64,000 nucleotides of DNA from Candidatus Dormiibacterota bacterium (GCA_003153505.1 PLZA01000074.1:217687-281686), one strand, 5' to 3'; numbered from the stretch's first letter, positions 31,198 through 40,677 are shown. Made by a program: numbers and translations. Notes: generated by a model not told the origin, from the letters alone.

Positions 31198-32601
31198 GTG
31201 GCCGAACGATTTGACATCGCCATTCTCGGGGGTGGGATGGGCGGCTACCCGGCGGCGATCCGCGCGGCCCAGCTGGGGCTGAGCGTCGTCCTGGTCGAGG
31301 AGGACAAGGTCGGCGGGACCTGCCTGCACCGCGGCTGCATTCCGGCCAAAGCGCTGCTCCAGAGCGCGGCGCTGCTCGACGAGCTCCGGCATGCGGAGTC
31401 GTTCGGGGTCACCACCGGCGACGTCCACTTCGACTACTCGGTTGCGGGACGCCGTCGCGATCAGGTGGTGAATCAGCTGCACAAGGGCGTCCAGTTCCTG
31501 CTCCGCAAGAACAAGGTCAGCGTCGTCAGCGGACGCGGGCGCATGGATGGTGCTGGACGGCTGGTGGTCGCTCCTCCCGCCGGCGATGCGGTCGAGATCG
31601 AAGCCGGCTCGGTGATCATCGCCACCGGCTCGCGCCCCAAGCAGCTCCCGGGGCACCCCGCGGACGGGAATGTCGTCCTCACGAGCGACGAGGCGCTGCG
31701 CATGGACCGAGTGCCGGCATCGGCGATCGTGCTCGGCGCGGGCGCGGTGGGTGTCGAGTTTGCGTCCCTCTACCGCAGCTGTGGCGCCGAGGTGACCATC
31801 GTTGAGATGCTGCCGAGTCTTGTGCCACTGGAGGACGCGGCGGTCGGCGTCGAGCTTCGTCGCCAGTTCGAAGCACGCGGGATCACGTGTCTGCCCGGTC
31901 ACCGGCTCGACCTCGGTTCGATCGAGCGAAACGAGGTCGGCGTGGCGGTGACGGTGGCTGACGCCGAGGGAAAGGAGCAGCGGCTCCAGGCGGAGATCCT
32001 TCTCGTGGCGGTGGGCAGAGCCGCCAATGTCGAGAACATCGGCATCGAGGGGACGGGCATCGTCGTCGAACGCGGAGTCATCGCCGTCGACGCGCTGCTG
32101 CGGACGGGCGAAGCCGGCGTCAGCGCGGTCGGCGACGTCGTCGGTGGGTTCCAGCTCGCGCACAAGGCGCTCCACGAGGGGGTGCTCGCTGTGGAAGCCA
32201 TCGCCGGGCGCGATCCGCACCCGCTCGACCCCCGGCTCGTGACCCGCACGACGTACTGCACCCCACAGATCGGGTCGATGGGACTGAGCGAAGCCGAGGC
32301 ACAGGCGGCCGGGCACCAGGTCGCCGTGGGTGTGATGCCGTTCCGCGGCAACGGCCGCGCGCTCATCTGGGGGGAGAGCGGGGGGTTCTGCAAGGTCGTC
32401 GCCGACAAGGCGGACGGCACCGTTCTCGGCGTCCACATCATCGGTCATGAGGTGACCGAGCTCATTTGGGGACCCGCCCTTGGGGGGCTCCTCGAGACGA
32501 CCGCATTCGAGATGGGCCACGCGGTCGCGCCACACCCTACACTCAGCGAAGTGCTCTCGGAAGCAGCCCTCGCCGTGAGCGGCGAGGCGATCCACATTTG
32601 A
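31198..32601 (+). CDS. lpdA: Dihydrolipoyl dehydrogenase (E3)
   Basis: E3 reoxidises dihydrolipoamide on the E2 subunit using FAD and NAD+. The 467-residue product begins AERFDIAILGGGMGGYPAA (FAD site). The redox disulfide is in GGTCLHRGCIPAKALLQ. The NAD-binding Rossmann motif is IVLGAGAVGVEFASLY, and the C-terminal His-Glu pair lies in VAPHPTLSEVLSEAAL. The GTG at 31198 is chosen over the upstream in-frame ATG at 31162 because of the promoter position. It heads a four-gene 2-oxoacid dehydrogenase cluster. Confidence 0.95.
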   Translation: MAERFDIAILGGGMGGYPAAIRAAQLGLSVVLVEEDKVGGTCLHRGCIPAKALLQSAALLDELRHAESFGVTTGDVHFDYSVAGRRRDQVVNQLHKGVQFLLRKNKVSVVSGRGRMDGAGRLVVAPPAGDAVEIEAGSVIIATGSRPKQLPGHPADGNVVLTSDEALRMDRVPASAIVLGAGAVGVEFASLYRSCGAEVTIVEMLPSLVPLEDAAVGVELRRQFEARGITCLPGHRLDLGSIERNEVGVAVTVADAEGKEQRLQAEILLVAVGRAANVENIGIEGTGIVVERGVIAVDALLRTGEAGVSAVGDVVGGFQLAHKALHEGVLAVEAIAGRDPHPLDPRLVTRTTYCTPQIGSMGLSEAEAQAAGHQVAVGVMPFRGNGRALIWGESGGFCKVVADKADGTVLGVHIIGHEVTELIWGPALGGLLETTAFEMGHAVAPHPTLSEVLSEAALAVSGEAIHI

Positions 32602-32664
32602 GCGGGGTGTGGGCCTCGGGGCACCGCCGGTCGCGTCAGCGTCGTTCGGAGGGATGATCGGCAC

Positions 32665-33684
32665 GTGGCAATGACACGAACGGAGACCAAGGGTCGTGCC
32701 GGCCTGGACGCCGAGACCCTCCGGCTCATGTACCGGCACATGCTGCGCTCCCGGTTGCTCGACGAGCGCCTGTGGGTGCTGAACCGGCAGGGTCGTGCGC
32801 CGTTCTGGATCTCCGCCGAGGGCCACGAGGCGGTTCAGGTCGCCTTCGGCATGAACCTTCGACCCACGTACGACTGGGTCGCTCCGTACTATCGCGATCT
32901 CGCCCTGACGCTGGTGCTCGGGATGACCCCGCTCGACCACGTCCTGTCGGTGCTGCAGCGGGCCGCCGACCCCAACAGCGGCGGCCGGCAGATGCCCGCG
33001 CATTACGGCTGCCGGCGCCTGAACATCATCAGCACCGGCTCGTCGGTTGGGACCCAGCTCATCCACGCGTGTGGCATCGCGCTCGCGTCTCGTATGCGTG
33101 GCGAAGATGCTGTGACGTTGACGTCGATTGGCGAGGGCGGGACCAGCGAAGGCGATTTCCACGAAGCGTTGAACTTCGCGGCGACGCACAAGCTCGCGGT
33201 GATCTTCCTGGTCGAGAACAACGGATTCGCCATCAGCGTGCCGTGGCAGAAGCAGATGCCGACGCCAGACGTCGCCGATCGCGCGAAGGGATACGGCATC
33301 CCGGGTGTGATCGTGGACGGATGTGACGCCATCGCCTGCTACCGAGTGGCCCGCGAGGCGGTGAAGCGCGCTCGTCGCGGTGACGGTCCGACGCTCATCG
33401 AGGCGAAAGTGCTGCGGCTCACATCGCACAGCTCTGACGACGACCAGCGGCGCTACCGGACGTCCGAGGATCTCGAGTCCGACAAGGAACGGGACTCGTT
33501 GCTGCGCTTCAAGGCGACGCTCGAGGAGCTCGGCGTCCTGACTGCGAGTGACGCGGAGGAGATGCGCGCCGAGCTCGTGGCCGAGCTGAACGACGCCACC
33601 GAGGCGGCCGAGGCGGCACCACTGCCTGCCGCCGACACGGCGATGCTCCATGTGTACGCGGAACCGGGTGACTTGCGTGGCTGA
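32665..33684 (+). CDS. 2-oxoacid dehydrogenase E1 component, alpha subunit (BCKDH/PDH-like)
   Basis: This is the thiamine-diphosphate decarboxylase subunit of 339 residues (GTG start). The TPP-Mg site is in SIGEGGTSEGDFHEALNFA, ending in VENNGFAISVP, and GGRQMPAHYGCRRLNI precedes it. The sequence looks closer to branched-chain (BkdA-type) than pyruvate E1alpha, but the substrate cannot be assigned without a tree. It ends 8 nt inside E1beta. Confidence 0.88.
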   Translation: MAMTRTETKGRAGLDAETLRLMYRHMLRSRLLDERLWVLNRQGRAPFWISAEGHEAVQVAFGMNLRPTYDWVAPYYRDLALTLVLGMTPLDHVLSVLQRAADPNSGGRQMPAHYGCRRLNIISTGSSVGTQLIHACGIALASRMRGEDAVTLTSIGEGGTSEGDFHEALNFAATHKLAVIFLVENNGFAISVPWQKQMPTPDVADRAKGYGIPGVIVDGCDAIACYRVAREAVKRARRGDGPTLIEAKVLRLTSHSSDDDQRRYRTSEDLESDKERDSLLRFKATLEELGVLTASDAEEMRAELVAELNDATEAAEAAPLPAADTAMLHVYAEPGDLRG

Positions 33685-34660
33685 GAAGACGTATATCGAG
33701 GCGATCCGCGACGGGATTCGCGAGGAGATGCGGCGCGATGAGCGCGTGATGATCCTTGGCGAGGACGTCGGTGCCAAGGGCGGCGTCTTCGGTGTCACCG
33801 AGGGATTGCAGAAGGAGTTCGGCGAGGCGCGCGTGCTCGACAGCCCGCTTGCGGAGTCGCTGATCGTCGGTGTTGCCATCGGCGCCGCGATGAACGGGCT
33901 GCGACCCATCGCCGAGATTCAGTTCCAGGACTTCATCATGCCGGCGGTCGATCAAATCATCAGCGAAGCCGCGAAGATGCGTTATCGCAGCAACGGCGAT
34001 TGGGGTGTGCCGATGGTGGTGCGCTCACCATTCGGTGGAGGAGTGCACGGTGCGCTCTATCATTCGCAATCGATCGAGGCGATCTTCGCGCACATTCCCG
34101 GGCTCCGCGTCGTGGTGCCGTCGAATCCGTACGACGCCAAGGGGATGATCATCTCGGCGCTGCGCGACCCGGATCCGGTGCTGTACTTCGAACACAAGCG
34201 GTGCTACCGAGCCATCAAGGGCGAGGTGCCCGACGGCGAGTACACGGTCCCGCTCGACCGCGCTCGCGTGGTGCGCGAGGGTGAGGACATCGCCCTGTTC
34301 AGCTACGGCATGATGGTCCACACGTCGCTGGAAGCCGCGGATCGCCTTGCTGCAGATGGGTTTTCCTGCGAGGTCGTCGACCTCCGCTCCTTGCGGCCCT
34401 TCGACCGTCCCGCGATCGTCGCCAGTGCGCGCAAGTGCGGCAAGGTCCTGATCGTGCAGGAGGCGAACCTCGCGGTGAGCGTCGCGTCGGAGGTTGCCGC
34501 GATCATTGCGGAGGACTGCTTCGACAGTCTCGATGCCCCGGTCATGCGTCTCGGAGGCCCCGAGATTCCGGCCATGCCGTTCTCGCCGCCGCTGGAACAG
34601 TTCTACCTGGTCACGCCCAACAAGGTCGAGGCGAAGCTCCGCGAGCTCGCAGCGTACTGA
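33677..34660 (+). CDS. 2-oxoacid dehydrogenase E1 component, beta subunit
   Basis: This subunit pairs with E1alpha to form the TPP pocket. It has 327 residues from GTG 33677, beginning AEKTYIEAIRDGIREEMRRD. A GTG 9 nt upstream is an alternative. Conserved segments are LGEDVGAKGGVFGVTEGLQ, IAEIQFQDFIMPAVDQI and VDLRSLRPFDRPAI. It overlaps E1alpha by 8 nt and precedes E2 by 25 nt. Confidence 0.9.
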   Translation: MAEKTYIEAIRDGIREEMRRDERVMILGEDVGAKGGVFGVTEGLQKEFGEARVLDSPLAESLIVGVAIGAAMNGLRPIAEIQFQDFIMPAVDQIISEAAKMRYRSNGDWGVPMVVRSPFGGGVHGALYHSQSIEAIFAHIPGLRVVVPSNPYDAKGMIISALRDPDPVLYFEHKRCYRAIKGEVPDGEYTVPLDRARVVREGEDIALFSYGMMVHTSLEAADRLAADGFSCEVVDLRSLRPFDRPAIVASARKCGKVLIVQEANLAVSVASEVAAIIAEDCFDSLDAPVMRLGGPEIPAMPFSPPLEQFYLVTPNKVEAKLRELAAY

Positions 34661-34685
34661 TCACCAATACAAGGAAGCTCGCGAA

Positions 34686-36092
34686 ATGGCACTGACCGTC
34701 ACGATGCCGCAGCTCGGTGAGAGCGTCACCGAGGGAACCATCGCCCGCTGGCTGAAGCAGCCCGGTGATGCGATCGCGAAATACGAGTCGATCGCGGAGG
34801 TGATCACCGACAAGGTGAACGCCGAAATCCCGGCGCCGGCGGATGGCGTGATGTCCGAATTGATCGCACCGGAGGGGGCTGTCGTGCCCGTCGGCCAGCC
34901 GATCTGCTCCATCGACACCGGGGATGCTGCGTCCGAGGCGGCCCCGGCCCCGCAGGCGCAGGAGGCGGCAGCCGTGCCCGAGCCGGCAGCGACCGCGCCG
35001 GCAGCAGCCTCGGAGCCCGAGCCTGCGACGGTTGGTGCGACGGCGGGAGACGAGTCCGCGGTTGCCCCGATTCAGCGTGCCTTCACCGAGTCACCCGCTG
35101 CTGAGCCGCCGGCGTCCGATGCGGCTGCCGGGGGGAACGGGCAGGCGGGCGGCTACCACGTCACCCCGGCCGTCCGGATGCTCGTGCGCGAGCACGGGGT
35201 GGACCTCTCGGAGATCACCGGCAGCGGCATCGGCGGGCGGATCTCCAAGAAGGACGTTCTTGAGTACGTGCAGCGGCGGGATGCGGGGGCTGGTTCGTCG
35301 GTGCCCGGTGGCACGCAGGCCGGGGTGCCTGCTTCGACGGTGCCGGCTGCGCCGGCCCCCGCGGCCGCTGGCCCGGCCTCCTTCACTGGGGCCGAAGGGG
35401 AGACGGTTGTTCCGTTGACGCAGGTTCGGAAGTCGATCGCGGAACACATGGTTCGAAGCCGGCAGACGTCGCCGCACGCGTATGTGATGGTCGAGGTCGA
35501 CATGTCCGCCGTGTGGAAGATCCGGGACCGCGAGAAGACTGCTTTTGAGGCTCGGCATGGCGTCAAGCTGACCTTCCTGCCCTTTGTCGCACGGGCAGTT
35601 GTCGAAGCGCTGCAACGGCATCCCACGCTCAACGCGTCGTGGAGCGACGCGGGCGTGGTGGTGAAGCGTTCGATCAACCTCGGCATCGCCGTGGCCCTCG
35701 AGGACAACCTGATCGTGCCGGTCGTGCGCGACGCCGACCGGCTGAGCATCACCGGGCTCGCGACCACGATGGCCGATCTCGGCGCTCGGGCGCGGAGCAA
35801 CCACCTCAAGCTGGACGAGATCCAGGGTGGGACGTTCACGCTCAACAACACCGGCGCCCTCGGCGCGGTGATGACCCAGGCGATCATCAACCAGCCGCAG
35901 GCAGCGATCATGACCATGGATCTCGTGGTCAAACGGCCCGTCGTCGTGGGTGACGCGATAGCGATCCGGCCGATCATGAACCTGGGACTGTCGTTCGACC
36001 ATCGCATCAACGACGGCCTCCAGGCGACGCGCTTTGTGACCTCGGTTCAGAAGCTCCTCGAAGGGCTGGACCCGTCGGGGACCCTCGTTTAG
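34686..36092 (+). CDS. 2-oxoacid dehydrogenase E2 component (dihydrolipoyl acyltransferase)
   Basis: The E2 core transfers the acyl group from lipoyl-Lys to CoA. Domain order in 468 residues: a single lipoyl domain (about 1-78) with the lipoylated Lys in EVITDKVNAEIPAP; an Ala/Pro-rich linker; a peripheral-subunit-binding domain (about 158-195) with TPAVRMLVREHGVDLSEI; another linker; and the catalytic domain with SFDHRINDG near the C-terminus. Lipoylation would depend on lipA/lipB found 3 kb downstream. Confidence 0.95.
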   Translation: MALTVTMPQLGESVTEGTIARWLKQPGDAIAKYESIAEVITDKVNAEIPAPADGVMSELIAPEGAVVPVGQPICSIDTGDAASEAAPAPQAQEAAAVPEPAATAPAAASEPEPATVGATAGDESAVAPIQRAFTESPAAEPPASDAAAGGNGQAGGYHVTPAVRMLVREHGVDLSEITGSGIGGRISKKDVLEYVQRRDAGAGSSVPGGTQAGVPASTVPAAPAPAAAGPASFTGAEGETVVPLTQVRKSIAEHMVRSRQTSPHAYVMVEVDMSAVWKIRDREKTAFEARHGVKLTFLPFVARAVVEALQRHPTLNASWSDAGVVVKRSINLGIAVALEDNLIVPVVRDADRLSITGLATTMADLGARARSNHLKLDEIQGGTFTLNNTGALGAVMTQAIINQPQAAIMTMDLVVKRPVVVGDAIAIRPIMNLGLSFDHRINDGLQATRFVTSVQKLLEGLDPSGTLV

Positions 36093-36120
36093 CCCGTCCT
36101 GGCTATCATCAGGAGGAACG

Positions 36121-36339
36121 ATGATCGAGAAAGGCGCTTTCGATGCGTGGGGGCTCCGGACCCCGCCGGCCTGGGCGCAGCGCGCTCTGGAGAAGGGCAT
36201 CATCGACGAGAGCCGGTTCCGCGCTCTGATCCGGGTCGCCTCCGAGAATCCCTCGGTCGCGAGGCGGACGCCTCGCCACCCGGGGAGTTGCTCCTGCCGG
36301 CGCCGGCCCACCCGGTCCTGCACGCGCTGGCGGGCTTAG
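36121..36339 (+). CDS. Small hypothetical protein, possibly frameshifted
   Basis: AGGAGG (36111-36116) precedes the ATG by 4 nt and a TATCAT box lies at 36104-36109, so expression is plausible. The 72-residue product begins MIEKGAFDAWGLRTPPAWAQ and looks protein-like to about residue 47 (RVASENPSVA). After that it turns into an Arg/Cys/Thr-rich stretch that resembles the wrong frame. The frame starting one base later gives a smoother continuation (EADASPPGELLLPAPAHPV). Either the gene is short or one base is missing. No family is recognised. Confidence 0.4.
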   Translation: MIEKGAFDAWGLRTPPAWAQRALEKGIIDESRFRALIRVASENPSVARRTPRHPGSCSCRRRPTRSCTRWRA

Positions 36340-36405
36340 CGGCCGCTTCGACCGCCGTCCGGGCCAGGCGTGCAGGTTTCCAGGGTGGGAGCCGGAGTCT
36401 TCTTC

Positions 36406-36897
36406 TCAACCGAGGGAGATCGCGACCTCCTCGAGGTCGTCGTACGCTTCCTGAAGTCCGCCTTCCATGCCGGAACTGATCACCATGTCGCGGATCTCGC
36501 GGTTCGGGTACTCGGACAGGATGCTGAGCGTCGTCCGCCCGTCCGCCTCGGTAAGCACGAGCGTGCTCATCGACTCGTCTGCGTCCGGCATGCCCTCGAA
36601 CGCCTCGGTCGAGACGATCCGCTCGTTGGGAACGATCTCGCGGAACTCTCCGTGGAACGCCACCTCGAAACCCTGATTTGCGGTCATCGCATAGCGCCAT
36701 CTGCCCCCGACGCGCAGGTCGACTTCCGCAACGGTGACCTCGCCGCGGTCGCCTGCCCACCACCGCTTGATGAGCTCGGGGGTGGTGTAGGCCTTGTAGA
36801 CCAGGTTCTTGGGGGCGTTGAACTCCCGGGTGATCAGGATCTCGGTATCCGAGGGAAGCGTCACCACCGCTGTCCCGCTAGTCGCTGTCGCTGCCAT
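36406..36897 (-). CDS. SRPBCC/AHSA1-domain protein
   Basis: Members of this ligand-binding-fold family (activator of Hsp90 ATPase 1 homologues) are often cotranscribed with ArsR regulators. The 163-residue product shows REFNAPKNLVYKAYTTPELI, RWWAGDRGEVTVAEVDLRVG and the C-terminal GMEGGLQEAYDDLEE. The ligand is unknown. It overlaps the arsR-like gene by 20 nt, so the two form one transcription unit on the minus strand. Confidence 0.88.
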   Translation of the reverse strand: MAATATSGTAVVTLPSDTEILITREFNAPKNLVYKAYTTPELIKRWWAGDRGEVTVAEVDLRVGGRWRYAMTANQGFEVAFHGEFREIVPNERIVSTEAFEGMPDADESMSTLVLTEADGRTTLSILSEYPNREIRDMVISSGMEGGLQEAYDDLEEVAISLG

Positions 36898-37234
36898 GAC
36901 TATCCTCCTTGCTCTGCAGCACTTCCAATACGACGTCCAGACGATCGAATCGACGCGACCACGACTCCTCGTACGCCTTGACCCAGTCGTGGATGGGCTT
37001 GAGGGGCTCGCCGTTCAGGCTGTAGACCCGCTGCCGGCCCACATCGCGGACGGCAACCAGGCCAACCTGCCGGAGCACCCTGAGGTGCTTGGAGACGAGC
37101 GGCTGCGGCAACCCGAGCAGGGCGACCAGGTCGTTGACGGGTCGCTCGCCACGTGACAGCAGATCAAGAATCTGCCGGCGACGCGGTTCGGCGACCGCGT
37201 TGAACGCATCCGTCGTCGTCGCTGCGCGGGCCAC
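36878..37234 (-). CDS. ArsR-family transcriptional regulator
   Basis: A winged-helix repressor of 118 residues. The HTH lies at about residues 15-75, with AEPRRRQILDLLSRGERPVN and LPQPLVSKHLRVLRQVGLV. No Cys metal ligands are visible, so it is the type paired with AHSA1 proteins rather than a metal sensor. It starts with GTG at 37234, 7 nt after a TATAAT box, so the message is apparently leaderless. A palindrome in its promoter suggests autoregulation. Confidence 0.9.
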   Translation of the reverse strand: MARAATTTDAFNAVAEPRRRQILDLLSRGERPVNDLVALLGLPQPLVSKHLRVLRQVGLVAVRDVGRQRVYSLNGEPLKPIHDWVKAYEESWSRRFDRLDVVLEVLQSKEDSHGSDSD

Positions 37235-37241
37235 GGAAGCG

Positions 37242-37269
37242 ATTATATGCCAATATCGGCATATGTCAA
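37242..37269 (-). promoter_or_regulatory. Consensus promoter with embedded operator for the arsR-AHSA1 operon
   Basis: On the minus strand TTGACA (37269-37264) and TATAAT (37247-37242) are separated by 16 nt. The spacer and edges form an imperfect palindrome, ATATGCC-N6-GGCATAT, at 37245-37264. A repressor bound there would cover both promoter elements. This is the most consensus-like promoter I found in the window. Confidence 0.88.
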
Positions 37270-37323
37270 GCCGCGTGAGCCGAGAACGTGGAGGAGGGGT
37301 TCAGCGAGCGCCGACCGCTCGGG

Positions 37324-38946
37324 TCAGTCGGGGTCCTGGTGCGGGTAGCGCCAATCCGTCGGTGGAACGAAGGTCTCCTTGATGACCCGCGGGGACACCC
37401 AGCGGAGCATGTTCAGCGCCGAACCGGCCTTGTCATTGGTCCCGCTCATCCTGGCGCCGCCGAAGGGTTGCTGCCCGACCACCGCACCGGTGGGCTTGTC
37501 GTTGATGTAGAAGTTGCCGGCCGCGTAGCGCAGCCGCGCTGCGGCTTCGTCGACGGCGGCGCGGTCGTCGGCGAATATGGCCCCGGTGAGCGCGTAGGGC
37601 GACGTTCGGTCGACCAGGTCGAGCACCGAATGCCAGTCCGAGTCCGGATAGGGAAAGACGGTGAGGATCGGCCCGAAGAGCTCGCGCTCGAGCAGATCGT
37701 GGTTTGGGTTCGTGCTCGCGAGGATGGTGGGGTGGACGAACCAGCCGACATCGCCGTCGCACTCGCCGCCGGCGATGAGCGTGAGATCCGGATCGGTGCG
37801 CGCCGCGGACAGCACCGCCTCGTGCTTGCGAAAGCTCGGTTCGTCGATGACCGCGCCCATGAACGTGCTGAACTCCGCGGGGTCTCCAACCGGGATCGCC
37901 TCGGTGGCCGCAGCGAGCGGTTCGCGCAGTTGCTCCCAGATTGACTGCGGGATGTACGCGCGCGACGCCGCTGAGCACTTCTGTCCCTGGTACTCGAACG
38001 ACCCTCGCAGCAGGCCGACCAGCAGCGAGTCGGTGGACGCCGACGGATGGGCGAGCACGAAGTCCTTGCCGCCGGTTTCGCCGACCAGGCGCGGATATGT
38101 CTTGTAGTTGCCGAGATTGGCAGCAACGGAGCTCCAGAGGTGCTGGAAGGTGTCGGTCGAGCCGGTGAAGTGAATGCCGGCGAGCGACGGGTGCTTGACA
38201 GCGGCCTCCGAGACCGCGGCGCCGGGTGCGGCAATCATGTTGATCACGCCGGGCGGCAGTCCCGCAGCCTCGAGGATCTCCATGATCACCTGCGCCGCGA
38301 GCAGCGCGGTCGTCGCCGGCTTCCACACGACGGTGTTGCCAACGATCGCCGGAGCCGCTGCGAGGTTGCCACCGATCGAGGTGAAGTTGAATGGGCTGAT
38401 CGCCAGCACGAAGCCCTCGAGGGGCCGGTGGTCCATGCGGTTCCAGGTCCCGGCCGACGACACCGGCTGCATCTCCTGGAGCTGCTCCCCGAAGTGGACG
38501 TTCCAGCGCCAGAAATCAATGAGCTCGCATGCCGCGTCGATCTCGGCCTGGTGGACGCTCTTGCTCTGCCCCAGGATGGTGGCGGCGTTGAGGCGGTCGC
38601 GGAAGGGACCGCTCAGGAGGTCGGCCGCGCGGAGGAACACCGAGGCCCGGGTCTCCCAGGGTGCCGTCGACCAGTCGTGGTGGGCCGCTCGCGCGGCGTC
38701 CACCGCCGCCTTCACGTCGTCGGTGGTGGCCATCGACGCCGTCACCATCGCCAGCGAATGGCGGTGTGGCGCGCTGACCGTGATCTGATCCCCGTGACCT
38801 GCGAGGCTGCGCCCACCGATGTGGAGCGGGACTTCGTGGGGTGCGGTTGCCTCCATCGCCTGGATGGCGGCACGAAGGCGGGCGCGCTCGGGGGACCCGG
38901 GTGCATAGAGGCGAACAGGCTCGTTGAGCGGTGGCGGAGAACTCAT
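37324..38946 (-). CDS. pruA: L-glutamate gamma-semialdehyde dehydrogenase, PruA type
   Basis: It oxidises 1-pyrroline-5-carboxylate/glutamate semialdehyde to glutamate in proline catabolism. The 540-residue product has the aldehyde dehydrogenase signatures: NAD-binding region IHFTGSTDTFQHLW, Glu in VGETGGKDFVLAHPSA, and nucleophile Cys in EYQGQKCSAASRAYIPQ. The C-terminal segment TGAVVGQQPFGGARMSGTND is typical of P5C dehydrogenases. No proline dehydrogenase gene is adjacent. It is divergent from lipA with 44 bp between starts. Confidence 0.9.
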   Translation of the reverse strand: MSSPPPLNEPVRLYAPGSPERARLRAAIQAMEATAPHEVPLHIGGRSLAGHGDQITVSAPHRHSLAMVTASMATTDDVKAAVDAARAAHHDWSTAPWETRASVFLRAADLLSGPFRDRLNAATILGQSKSVHQAEIDAACELIDFWRWNVHFGEQLQEMQPVSSAGTWNRMDHRPLEGFVLAISPFNFTSIGGNLAAAPAIVGNTVVWKPATTALLAAQVIMEILEAAGLPPGVINMIAAPGAAVSEAAVKHPSLAGIHFTGSTDTFQHLWSSVAANLGNYKTYPRLVGETGGKDFVLAHPSASTDSLLVGLLRGSFEYQGQKCSAASRAYIPQSIWEQLREPLAAATEAIPVGDPAEFSTFMGAVIDEPSFRKHEAVLSAARTDPDLTLIAGGECDGDVGWFVHPTILASTNPNHDLLERELFGPILTVFPYPDSDWHSVLDLVDRTSPYALTGAIFADDRAAVDEAAARLRYAAGNFYINDKPTGAVVGQQPFGGARMSGTNDKAGSALNMLRWVSPRVIKETFVPPTDWRYPHQDPD

Positions 38947-38990
38947 CGCGGCGATTGTGGCGCAGCGAGTGTGTAGAGTGAGAGCGCCCC

Positions 38991-39929
38991 ATGGACCAGA
39001 TCCGCTTGCGGCCCGTTCCCGTGGCCGATCCCCGGCCGCTGCATCAGCGGCTCCTTCCCGAGGGTGTGGACCGGCGGCCTGAGTGGCTCACCGTCAAGCT
39101 GCCCGCGGGCGACGGGTACTCGCAGATCAAGGGGATCATGCGCGGCCAGAACCTCAACACGGTGTGTGAGGAAGCCCGCTGCCCGAACATTGCCGAATGC
39201 TGGGGGCACGGGACCGCCACATTCATGATCCTCGGCGACGTCTGCACCCGAGCCTGCGCCTTCTGTGCGGTGAAGAGCGGGAAGCGCGGTGGCGACATCG
39301 ACTGGGACGAACCCCGGCGCGTCGGGGAGGCGGTGGCTTCCATGGGCCTGCGTCACGCCGTGGTCACCTCGGTCGATCGTGACGATCTCGCCGACGGCGG
39401 CGCCGCCGTCTTCGCGGCCACGATTCGATCGATCAGGGCGCTGTCGCCCGGAACGACCATCGAAGTGCTCACGCCCGACTTCCAGGGCGACCACGACGCG
39501 CTCAGCATCGTGATGGACGAGGTCCCCGAGATCTTCAACCACAACGTCGAAACCGTCGGGCGCCTCTACCGGCGCGTCCGGCCGAAGTCGGAGCTCGATC
39601 GCAGTCTCGAGCTCCTTCGGGCGGCCAAACGCATCGAGCCACGCAGCCGCACCAAATCCGGCCTGATGGTCGGGCTCGGCGAGGAGATGGACGAGGTCAA
39701 GGAATTGCTCGACCAGATGCGCGCCCACGACATCGAGATCATCACCATCGGGCAGTACCTTCGACCCTCGCTCAAGCATCATCCCCTGATCCGCTACTGG
39801 CACCCGGAGGAGTTCGCCGAGCTCAAGGCGTACGGCAGATCGCTCGGTTTCAAGCACGTCGAGTCAGGGCCGCTCGTCCGGTCCAGCTACCACGCGCATG
39901 AGCAGGCGGTCGCCGCTCACGCGGGATGA
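38991..39929 (+). CDS. lipA: Lipoyl synthase
   Basis: A radical-SAM enzyme that inserts two sulfurs into octanoyl groups on lipoyl domains. The 312-residue product has the auxiliary cluster Cys in [12 protein letters not shown], the radical-SAM CxxxCxxC in [10 protein letters not shown] and the C-terminal [11 protein letters not shown] with its cluster Ser. A TAGAGT box at 38974-38979 lies 11 nt upstream of the ATG. The stop overlaps lipB by 4 nt. Confidence 0.97.
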   Translation: MDQIRLRPVPVADPRPLHQRLLPEGVDRRPEWLTVKLPAGDGYSQIKGIMRGQNLNTVCEEARCPNIAECWGHGTATFMILGDVCTRACAFCAVKSGKRGGDIDWDEPRRVGEAVASMGLRHAVVTSVDRDDLADGGAAVFAATIRSIRALSPGTTIEVLTPDFQGDHDALSIVMDEVPEIFNHNVETVGRLYRRVRPKSELDRSLELLRAAKRIEPRSRTKSGLMVGLGEEMDEVKELLDQMRAHDIEIITIGQYLRPSLKHHPLIRYWHPEEFAELKAYGRSLGFKHVESGPLVRSSYHAHEQAVAAHAG

Positions 39930-40672
39930 CCGACCGGATGGACCCGCCCGTGCTTCGCTGGGCATGGCTCGGCACGGTGACCTACCGCGAGGCATGGGGG
40001 CTGCAGCGGGCGATCGCGCTGGAGCGCCGCTCGGGTGCGCTTGCCGACGACGCACTGCTGCTCCTCGAGCATCCTCCCGTATACACGATGGGACGCCAGG
40101 GGGAGGCGCGACACCTCGGCGCCGGACCTGACGCGCTCGTTGCCGCTGGAGCTGAGTTCCTCGAGGTCGACCGCGGCGGGTCGGTGACCTTTCACGGTCC
40201 CGGCCAGCTCGTCGCCTACCCGATCGTTCGACTGGCCGGCCTGTTCCCCATCCCTCGTCATCCGGCCCACGGGGATGTCGACCGCTACCTCCGCGCACTC
40301 GAGGGCGGGCTGATCGCGACGGCCGCCGCCTTCGGCGTCGAGGTGACGCGCCGGCCCCCGTATACCGGCGTGTGGTCCGGGGAGCGGAAGCTCGGGGCCA
40401 TCGGGGTGAAGCTCGCGGGAGGGGTGACCACGCACGGCGTCGCGCTGAACGTCACGACCGATCTCGGATGGTTCGACCGGATCACGCCGTGCGGCATCGA
40501 GGGTGCGGGGGTCGCATCACTGGAAAGCCTCGGCGTCGCCGGCCAGACTCCGGCGGACGTCGCTCCGGTGCTGGCCGCCGAGCTCGCGACCGCATTCGGC
40601 TGCCGGCTCGAATCGGACGGTCCGCTGCGCCGGCTCGTCGATTCGCTCGCGCACGAGGCCACCGCAGCCTGA
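39926..40672 (+). CDS. lipB: Octanoyl-ACP:protein octanoyltransferase
   Basis: LipB moves octanoate from ACP to lipoyl domains, the step before LipA. The 248-residue product shows [18 protein letters not shown], the catalytic Lys in [20 protein letters not shown] and the Cys in [14 protein letters not shown]. The ATG overlaps lipA, giving a lipA-lipB operon. These two probably modify the E2 subunit encoded upstream. Confidence 0.97.
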   Translation: MTDRMDPPVLRWAWLGTVTYREAWGLQRAIALERRSGALADDALLLLEHPPVYTMGRQGEARHLGAGPDALVAAGAEFLEVDRGGSVTFHGPGQLVAYPIVRLAGLFPIPRHPAHGDVDRYLRALEGGLIATAAAFGVEVTRRPPYTGVWSGERKLGAIGVKLAGGVTTHGVALNVTTDLGWFDRITPCGIEGAGVASLESLGVAGQTPADVAPVLAAELATAFGCRLESDGPLRRLVDSLAHEATAA

Positions 40673-40677
40673 CCGCA

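Noticed and set aside
31189-33909. 906-residue open frame on the minus strand across lpdA and E1alpha
   Set aside because: It is antisense to three well-supported genes and Asp/Arg/His-rich as expected for a shadow frame.
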